Assembly: GCA_949358305.1 (NCBI GenBank)
Contig: OX442319.1
Location: 11,408,001-11,472,000, forward strand
DNA length: 64,000 nucleotides
Reading direction: 5' to 3'
DNA from: Strigamia acuminata
Taxonomy: Eukaryota; Arthropoda; Chilopoda; Geophilomorpha; Linotaeniidae
In this document: positions 57,201 through 64,000 of the stretch, piece after piece
How the letters are laid out: every line of letters starts with the position of its first letter
Position numbering within the stretch: position 1 is the stretch's first letter
Notes under the pieces: generated by a model
The model's input: the letters and a program-made list of their open reading frames with translations, nothing else
Told to the model about the DNA's origin: nothing
Databases searched by the model: none
Translations under genes and position numbers: made by a program

Positions 57201-60107
57201 GTGAATCTCCGTTTCCTTCCTACAAATAATACACACATTAACACCACGTCACTTTCTTCATTAAAGGGCCCCAAAAACCTATTTTCTTTAAATTGGGGCA
57301 GTTTTGGTGCCCCAAAATTTAATTTTCTCGTATTTTGGCCCAAAATGTTCAATTTCTCTGCATTTGGGCCCCCAAAATAATTAAAAATGAAATTTTGGGG
57401 CTCCAATAGTTAATTTTCTTTGACTTTTGGGGCCCAAAAACGTCATTTTCTTCCGATTTGGGCCCTAAAACTTCATTTTCTTCAGATTTGGGCCCCAAAA
57501 CATCATTTTTGTTAACATTTTGCATCATTTTCAAGCAATTGGGGCCCATTGGGGCCCCACCAATAACAAATGTAACGTTTTTTTAATTTTTAATTCTTTC
57601 TTACTTCGGTTTTGTGTTCGTGACGTGAAAAAATGAAACTGAGCTGCTGTTTTAATCGTTCGTTCTCGTCCGACAGTTGCAAAATGTGATTTTTAGCGAT
57701 CGCTAAATCCTCCTTCATGAGCGCATTAGTCGTAGTCAGGTTTTCCACTTTTGTCTGTAAGTTGGTCACAGTTGCACTGCGAAGAAAAATGGCGGACAAT
57801 TTCTCGGTTGGGGTTTGTTTGAGAGCTTATTTTGTGATTACTGACTTTAAGTGCCTGTTTAGTTCTTCGATGTAGTTCTTTTGATCCAGAACGGTCGACA
57901 TGTTGTTTGTTTCGGATCTGGAGAAAAGGGGATTTGTGTTTTTGAGTGTTTGGGTTGAGTTTGTGCGTGGCAGCTTACCCTTCTTGGACTAGAATGGAGT
58001 TGGGGTCACGTAGGTATAAGCTAAAATCGATAATTCCTTGCTGAAAGATACAAAGTTGGTGTCAATTTCGAGGTTTTTGGCTGGTTGAAAGGGAAATTTA
58101 GTGTAATGAAATTAGGTGTTTGTTTAAAATGTTAAATTTGTATTTAAAAAATGGAAATTTTCAGTTTTAAAAGGAAAATTTCATTAAAAAATTGCAAATT
58201 TTCAGTTTTAAAAGGAAAATTTCATTGAAAAATTGCAAATTTTCAGTTTTAAAACGAAAATTTCATTGAAAAATTGCAAAAACAAAGAAGAATTCATTGA
58301 AAAATTGCAAAAACAATGAAAATTTCATTGAAAAATTGCAAAAACAATGAAAATATCATTGAAAAATTGCAAAGAGACTGAAAATTTCATTGAAAAATTG
58401 CAAATTTTCAGTTTTAAAACGAAAATTTCATTAAAAAATTGCAAATTTTTAGTTTTAAAACGAAAAATTCATTGAAAAATAGCAAAAACAAAGAAAAATT
58501 CATTGAAAAATTGCAAAAACAATGAAAATATCATTGAAAAATTGCAAAAAGACTGAAAATTTCATTGAAAAATTGCAAATTTTATTGAAAAATTGCAAAA
58601 ACATAAATGCCAATTTTCATTTAAAAACCTACGATTAAAAATGTAACACGATTTAAAACCTTATTTTCAACACAAACAAACGTGATGAATGTAAATTGTT
58701 CGTATTTACCGGAGAATCAAAGTCCTCCTCTTTAAGGCAAAGGTTACAGTCGATCACATTAAGACCGACCAAAAGACCACCGATCACAATGGCCTCTTCG
58801 CACATCATTATGCTGCTCTCTTCATAAAACTCCCTTAAAAAAATTTAAAAAAAAAATTAAAAATTAAATCCGCAAATTTCACCAACACCTCGCACTCACA
58901 GTAACAACTCGTCTCTCTTATCCAACAAACATTTGAAATAATCCGCCAGTTTCTTCTGCATCAGTGCTAAACGTAGCCACGCACGAGCTCGACCGACTGG
59001 AGTCCTAAAAATCAACATTTTGTCAATATTAATTAATTAATTAATTAATTTTAAGCCCAAAATTGCTCCCGAGTAGCCAAATTGCACTTTTCAGGCTAAA
59101 ATTCACTATTTATGCACAAAATTTCGCTCTAGGTTGTAAAATTGCACAATTTAGGCAAAATTTTTACGTTTTTTGCAAAAAAATGCACATATTTGTTGCA
59201 AAATGCACATATTTGTTGCAAAATGCACATATTTGTTGCAAAATGCACATATTTGTTGCAAAATGCACATATTTGTTGCAAAATGCACATATTTGTTGCA
59301 AAATGCACATATTTGTTGCAAAATGCACATATTTGTTGCAAAATGCACATATTTGTTGCAAAATGCACATATTTGTTGCAAAATGCACATATTTATTGCA
59401 AAATGCACATTTCAAGCACTAAAAACATTGAAATGCACATTTAAACGCTAAAAATGCAGCACAACCCACGAAAAATGCGCTTTTACAACTCGTAACAATT
59501 TTTCTACATATAAACAATAAAAAGAAGCATCGCACTTGACAGCCGGAAGTTGTCGCACGCTCGCCGTTATGTCGTGCGCATCCTGCGCGTACTTCTCGAT
59601 CATTTCCACAACGTGCCACAATTCTTTCTTCGGTCCCAACAACCCTTTCTTCGCTACAAAAACAAACAAAAATCAACACCTATCGGCAAGTTTCCACATT
59701 ATTATCTCACGTTTCAATCCGTGTCTCATCACGTGCTCCAAAACGATGAAGAAATGCTGGAGCGGAACGTGATCCGAGTCGAGCATCCGGCCATGTTTCA
59801 GCGACGATTCGATTAATTCCTTCACGATCAGCTTGCACACGTTGAGCAGGTTCGTCCGCTCCACCTGGATCGGGTCGTGGCCTGAAAAAAAAGACGAAAA
59901 ATTAAAAATCCCCCAAAAAAAAAAAAAAAAAAAAAAATTTAAATTTTTTTAAAAAATTTAATTTTAAATGATAAAAATACCGTTCGACTCGACGATTCTG
60001 TCGTCCGCCGGAACTGCAAATTGCACGTCAGTTAGTTCTTTGAGACACAACCACTCGCCGTCGACGGAAACGCGAAAATTACACAAATAAATGGTGTCGC
60101 GAGCCAT
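54245..60107 (-). CDS. RUN and FYVE domain protein, RUFY family (CG31064-like)
   Basis: Fifteen exons: 60107-59981, 59881-59711, 59653-59536, 59004-58900, 58833-58710, 58040-57979, 57917-57846, 57776-57605, 57219-57130, 57062-56895, 56086-55989, 55062-54976, 54867-54643, 54579-54453 and 54391-54245; 630 residues, all junctions in frame. The RUN domain spans about residues 40-215 ([54 protein letters not shown]). A long coiled coil covers about 250-560. The C-terminal FYVE finger is complete: [36 protein letters not shown], with all eight zinc cysteines and the PI3P-binding basic motif. RUFY proteins link small GTPases and PI3P-positive endosomes to motors. Five introns contain minisatellites, which account for much of the gene's length. 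E7 uses a weak donor (GTCAGT). Confidence 0.93.
55370..55560 (+). repeat. 20-bp minisatellite in RUFY intron 11
   Basis: About eight copies of AAAAATTGGATTTTTTAGAC with an exact 20-bp period, decaying at both ends. Confidence 0.9.
56180..56850 (+). repeat. Minisatellite of GATGAATTTTGATGAATTTC units in RUFY intron 10
   Basis: Two families: 56330-56515 repeats a 61-bp block with GACCAATTTTGGATGAATTC, and 56620-56830 repeats a ~30-bp unit with ACTAATTTCGACCAATT(C/T)GTG. Confidence 0.92.
57260..57560 (+). repeat. GGGGCCCCAAAA-type repeat in RUFY intron 8
   Basis: Degenerate units of GGGGCCCCAAAATTTAATTT type, about 30 bp each. GGGGCCCC is itself palindromic. Confidence 0.8.
58130..58620 (+). 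repeat. Minisatellite of AAATTTCATTGAAAAATTGC units in RUFY intron 5
   Basis: Units of about 28-40 bp containing ATTTCATTGAAAAATTGCAA. They share the AAAATTGCA word with other arrays in the window. Confidence 0.9.
59181..59400 (+). repeat. 20-bp minisatellite, 11 nearly perfect copies, in RUFY intron 3
   Basis: AAATGCACATATTTGTTGCA repeats 11 times head to tail; only the last copy has a substitution (ATTTATTGCA). The near perfection suggests recent expansion. Diverged units flank it (59060-59180 and 59400-59450). Confidence 0.97.
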
Positions 60108-62204
60108 CTTCAAAACAACTCACTGCAGCAGTGCCGAGCAGTGCAGCGCAGCTCGTTGCTGCCCGACTCCGCTCGATGGTAATAACGCTTGTTTTTTAAT
60201 TCGTTCCCGATTGTTTTAAATTCGGTTTTTTTTTATTTTTAAATAATTTGTTTTTATTTATGTGTTTCGTTGTTTTGGTTTTGTTCTTTTTTGGAGGTTT
60301 GGGAGGTGGGGGTCGTTCAGAAATGACGTCATGGATGGGGTTTGGTGCTTTGTTAATTGTGACGTCATGTTTCGGTGAGAAGTGTGAGGGTTTTTTTTTT
60401 TGTGTGTAAATGTTGCATGAGATGAAGAGTGCACGTTCGAGTTTGTTGTAAAATGTGCTGGTTCAAGCGTAAAAAGTGTAATTTGGTAATGTAAAATCAA
60501 AATTTAAATTGAAGACAGTTTTTCTGTCCGCATTTTCATTCATTTTTCCATGTAAACTAAGCAATTTAAAGTAAATAATGCATTTTTCCATGTAAACTGT
60601 GCAATTTTAATGTAAATAATGCAGTTTTTAATGTAAAATATGCATTTTTGATGTAAAATATGCATTTTAAATGTAAAATATGCATTTTAAATGTAAAATA
60701 TGCATTTTAAATGTAAAATATGCATTTTAAATGTAAAATATGCATTTTTAAATGTAAAATATGCATTTTTCCATGTAAACTGTGCAATTTTAATGTAAAT
60801 AATGCAGTTTTTCATGTAAAATATGCATTTTTGGTGTAAAATATGCATTTTTGGTGTAAAATATGCATTTTTAAATGTAAAATATGCATTTTTAAATGTA
60901 AAATATGCATTTTCAAATGTAAAATATGCATTTTCAAATGTAAAATATGCATTTTTCCATGTAAACTTTGCATTCATAATGTAAAATATACAGTTTTCCA
61001 TGTAAACTCTGTATTCATAATGTAAAATATGTATTCTGTTACTGTACAAACTAAATTTTTGACTTTTTAAAGTGGAAATAGTTTATCTTGACACTTTTCA
61101 ACATGTAAATCATACAGATTTTCATTTAAAATGCGCCGCTGTTCGGTCCTATAGCAATACCTTAAAAATTTTCAAAAATTTCATCAATGAAAACTGAGCG
61201 GAAAAAAAATTATGACGACATTTACGAACGTTCCCTAAACTTTGCTTTGCAGCGGGACAGCTTTTATCGATTATTCTCTGTTCAGCTCCCGAACCGACCA
61301 ACAACAATTTTTTTCTCTCTTTTCCAAATTTTCAAAACAAAATTCCAATTTCATCAAAAAAAAATTTTAAAACCAAAAACAACAAATAAAATTGAGTTCA
61401 ACAATATAAATAAATATGCACACTCAAATTCATCGCAATCGTCGACTGACAATCGATTAAATCCAATTAATCATCGTTTTTCCAACACCAAAATCAAATC
61501 AGATAAGTCACGTGTCATCGCCCTCCACTCGCCAATTCCGCACCGAACTTCACGAATTTCCATTTTAAACACATTTTAAATTAAAATCTTGCACATCTAA
61601 ATATCGACGTCGACATTTGACACCCCTCGCGTTCGTAAATTATTTAGAAATTAAAAATTTCGAATTTTTAACCATTTTAAACCGAATTTTAGACCGATCA
61701 ACGCGAAAACATTCGAATCCGCCATATTAGCTGTTGATGTTCACTTGTCAGTGTAATATCGCACACCGAGCGCGATGGCTGCGTGCATTGGGCGTTGTTG
61801 TGCGATACACATCGCGAATACTATAAATACTTAAACTCACGCGTATGCGGACTTGAATCCATTTATCTTGTTGATGTAGGAATGTTTAATGATCGCTTCC
61901 GTAGTTTAATTTGTCTTTTTTTTCAAAATTTCACATTCCGCCACCAGAGTGACCACTAGAATGGAATTTAATTTAAACACAATTTTTTTTTATTTTTTAT
62001 TTAGATTAATAAACGTATTTTAATATTTAAAGAACAAATAAAAGGATTTATTTTGTTATTTATCGTATCATCTTAGATTTAATGAGTTGAATTTTTTAAA
62101 TTGAATCATGTATTTGATTTTGATATTGAAAATTTGATAAATAATGACGTGTTTTAAGCGTATCAACACCACCTGGTGGGAATCCCAAGAGATAGTTTTG
62201 AGCA
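60108..62204. other. RUFY-Mad2 intergenic region with a 20-bp minisatellite
   Basis: The two genes diverge from here. 60530-61040 is an array of TGTAAAATATGCATTTTAAA (20 bp, about 24 copies). 60108-60240 should hold the RUFY promoter and leader, and about 61700-62204 the Mad2 promoter. The rest, including an open frame at 61187-61579, shows no supported gene. Confidence 0.7.
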
Positions 62205-63686
62205 ATGGCGGGAACGGATAACCGTAGCACAATAACTCTAAAAGGGTCGGCAGAAATCGTTGCAGAATTTTTCAGTACGTAATTTAAACTCCAAAAATAA
62301 TATCAATACTAATATTATATGTTTTTATGCAGATTACGGCATCAATAGCATTTTATACCAACGCGGGATTTTCCCGCCCGAGACGTTCAGTCGAGTCCAA
62401 AAATACGGTTTGACCATTTTGATCTCCACGAACGAAGAACTGAAAAATTACCTCAATGTTATATTGGAACGGATCAAAAGTGAGCTAAGACACGTGTGTA
62501 AATGATTTTTTAATTTTTTACTTTTTTTTAGATTGGATTACAACGAAATGCGTTCAGAAGTTGGCGCTGGTGATCAGTGCGGTGGACAGCGGAGAGGTTT
62601 TGGAGAAATGGAATTTTAATGTCGAGTACGAGGAAGGGATTGATAACGAGACGAGTAATAGTCGGCAGAAGCCGATTTCGGATATTCATAAGGAGATTGG
62701 GGCTATTATTCGGCAAATTACGGCTAGCATAACGTTTTTGCCGTTACTTGATTGCGCCTGTAAGGATTATTTAGGTTTTGTCGACTGGTAGAAGTTAAAT
62801 TTTCGTTAGAAAGGTGAAGGGAATGGATGAAAAATTGCACATTGTGGCTTTAAAATGTGAATTTTCAGTTTAAAATGTGGGAAATGTACATTTTAAGTGA
62901 TGAGAAGTGTGTTTTTTGATGCTAAAATGGATTTTAAACGCTGATAACTGTGGTTTCTCATGTGAAAACGCATTTGAAACAAAAAAAACTGTATTTTTTA
63001 ACATAAAAACTTGAGGTTTGGGTTAGTAATTGCTAAATTTTCAGTTTTATATTTAAAGAAAATACTTATTTACGTTTTTTTAACCGGCAAGATGTGCAAT
63101 TTTTAATGGAGAAGTGAATATTTTACTGGAAACCTAGATTTTTTGAAAATATTTTAGAATGAGTAAAACGATTAGTTTTTGTATGTTAAAATTCCTTTTT
63201 AAATTATTTTAGTGTAAAATAATTAGCAGGAATTGCATTTACGATTTTTAAAATATAAAATATGAACTTTTAATGTAAAATAAGCATTTTTCGTGTAAAA
63301 TAAGCATTGATCGTGTAAAATGTGCAATTTTCAGGGAAGAATATACATTTTTTTTAGGAAAAATATGTACGTTTCGATCGAAAAACTGCACTTCAAATAT
63401 AAAAACATATAAACCAGTTTTAAGAACGAAAATTAAATCCAATCAATCGACAAAAACCTGTTAAACGCCCCTACAATTGAATAACAACTTTAAAATTCTT
63501 CTTTTCGTAGGTTCATTCGATTTGCACGTCTACACTAACCACTCAACCCTCACAGGAGACGACTGGAGCGACGCCCCAACAAGTTTCATCTCCAATTCCG
63601 AGCAAGTCTGTCTTCGATCTTTCAGCACCTCCGTACACCGCGTGGAAACGAGCGTCAGCTACAAAACTCAAGTCATCACTCAATAG
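62205..63686 (+). CDS. mad2: Spindle assembly checkpoint protein Mad2
   Basis: Four exons: 62205-62274, 62333-62479, 62532-62759 and 63511-63686; 206 residues. The HORMA fold of Mad2 is plain along the whole length: ITLKGSAEIVAEFFNYGINS, ILYQRGIFPPETFSRVQKYG, SGEVLEKWNF, IRQITASITFLPLL, CSFDLHVYT and ISNSEQVCLRSFSTSVHRVE. Mad2 binds Mad1 and Cdc20 at unattached kinetochores and holds back the anaphase-promoting complex. The C-terminal safety-belt segment is present, ending KTQVITQ. Intron 3 (751 bp) is filled with degenerate AAAATTGCA/TAAAATGTG-type repeats. AATAAA lies 40 bases past the stop. Confidence 0.96.
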
Positions 63687-63725
63687 CGCCGTCATCTACA
63701 CATAATCAAACACTAATCATGAATT

Positions 63726-63731
63726 AATAAA
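63726..63731 (+). terminator. Polyadenylation signal of Mad2
   Basis: AATAAA 40 bases past the stop codon. The remaining sequence to 64000 shows no gene. Confidence 0.6.
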
Positions 63732-64000
63732 GTTTAATTACTACAATTTTAAACATTGTTTATTAATTTTTATGGTTTTTACATTTCATTTATGACACAT
63801 GGGGTTTACAGATGTGTTTCGTGGTTGAAACAAATTAAAACAAGTTTCAGTTTTCTTAAATTTGAGTTGAATACAAAATGAAATTTCAAATACGGAATTT
63901 TCCACACATAAATAAAAAATAAATGCAAAAATAATAACACGTATTCATGGTAAGCAAGATTCCATTCAACCTTATTTTTTTTACGAGGAATATTTTCTAC

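Noticed and set aside
59063-59451. Open frames of His/Cys/Lys-rich peptides on both strands
   Set aside because: Produced by the 20-bp tandem array in a RUFY intron; a 20-bp period cycles through all frames.
61187-61579. 130-residue plus-strand frame
   Set aside because: AT-rich Asn/Lys/Phe composition, no domain, in the RUFY-Mad2 intergenic region.

Overview
The window is nuclear DNA of an insect. It is AT-rich, its genes have short introns with canonical GT-AG sites, and it carries insect-type genes: an intronless Twist with the insect bHLH and WR box, a Drak-like kinase, eS12, MAPKAPK2, MTFP1, a RUFY-type RUN/FYVE protein and Mad2. A beetle is my best guess, but nothing here proves the order.

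Layout. 1-17423 is a nest of two transposable elements. An intact-looking Ty3/Gypsy retrotransposon lies on the minus strand: gag 4053-6080, pol running off the left edge, a tRNA-Phe primer-binding site at 6240-6257, and a ~1.16 kb 5' LTR. The LTR is split by a 10.0 kb CACTA (EnSpm) DNA transposon at 6668-16667, flanked by a TAA target-site duplication. The CACTA element keeps an open five-exon Tnp2-type transposase and two further multi-exon genes on the other strand. 17424-18956 is tandem arrays with a perfect 92-bp inverted repeat. 18957-20700 holds a Drak-like kinase and a divergent H2B gene, head to head. 20.7-24.7 kb is arrays and unassigned sequence. Twist is at 24797-25327, and about 10 kb of gene-free DNA full of minisatellites follows, up to 35.4 kb.

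The right half is gene-dense. It contains an EFCAB9-like EF-hand gene (35370-36960, minus), an unrecognised charged protein with a repeated NPITWEEV motif (37152-38546, minus), a second H2B copy with the same upstream array (39105-40165, minus), MTFP1 (40239-41308, minus) and, divergent from it, MAPKAPK2 (41873-43954, plus). Degraded mobile DNA follows (a plant-type mariner relic, a hAT MITE, a ULP1-protease/PHD relic, a 1.7 kb minisatellite and an LRR-like relic), then a tandem pair of secreted cysteine-rich genes (49358-51848, minus), RpS12 (53036-53904, plus), the 15-exon RUFY gene (54245-60107, minus) and Mad2 (62205-63686, plus).

The cellular genes do not form one pathway. They are housekeeping genes with independent roles: translation, spindle checkpoint, endosome traffic, mitochondrial fission, p38 signalling and mesoderm specification. 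Possible sub-themes are a germline or sperm group (EFCAB9-like, variant H2B pair) and the two transposons, whose coding capacity looks intact. The strongest candidates for something new are the three-gene CACTA element, with two genes built almost wholly of phase-0 mini-exons, and a Gypsy pol polyprotein with five AT-hook motifs between RNase H and integrase.
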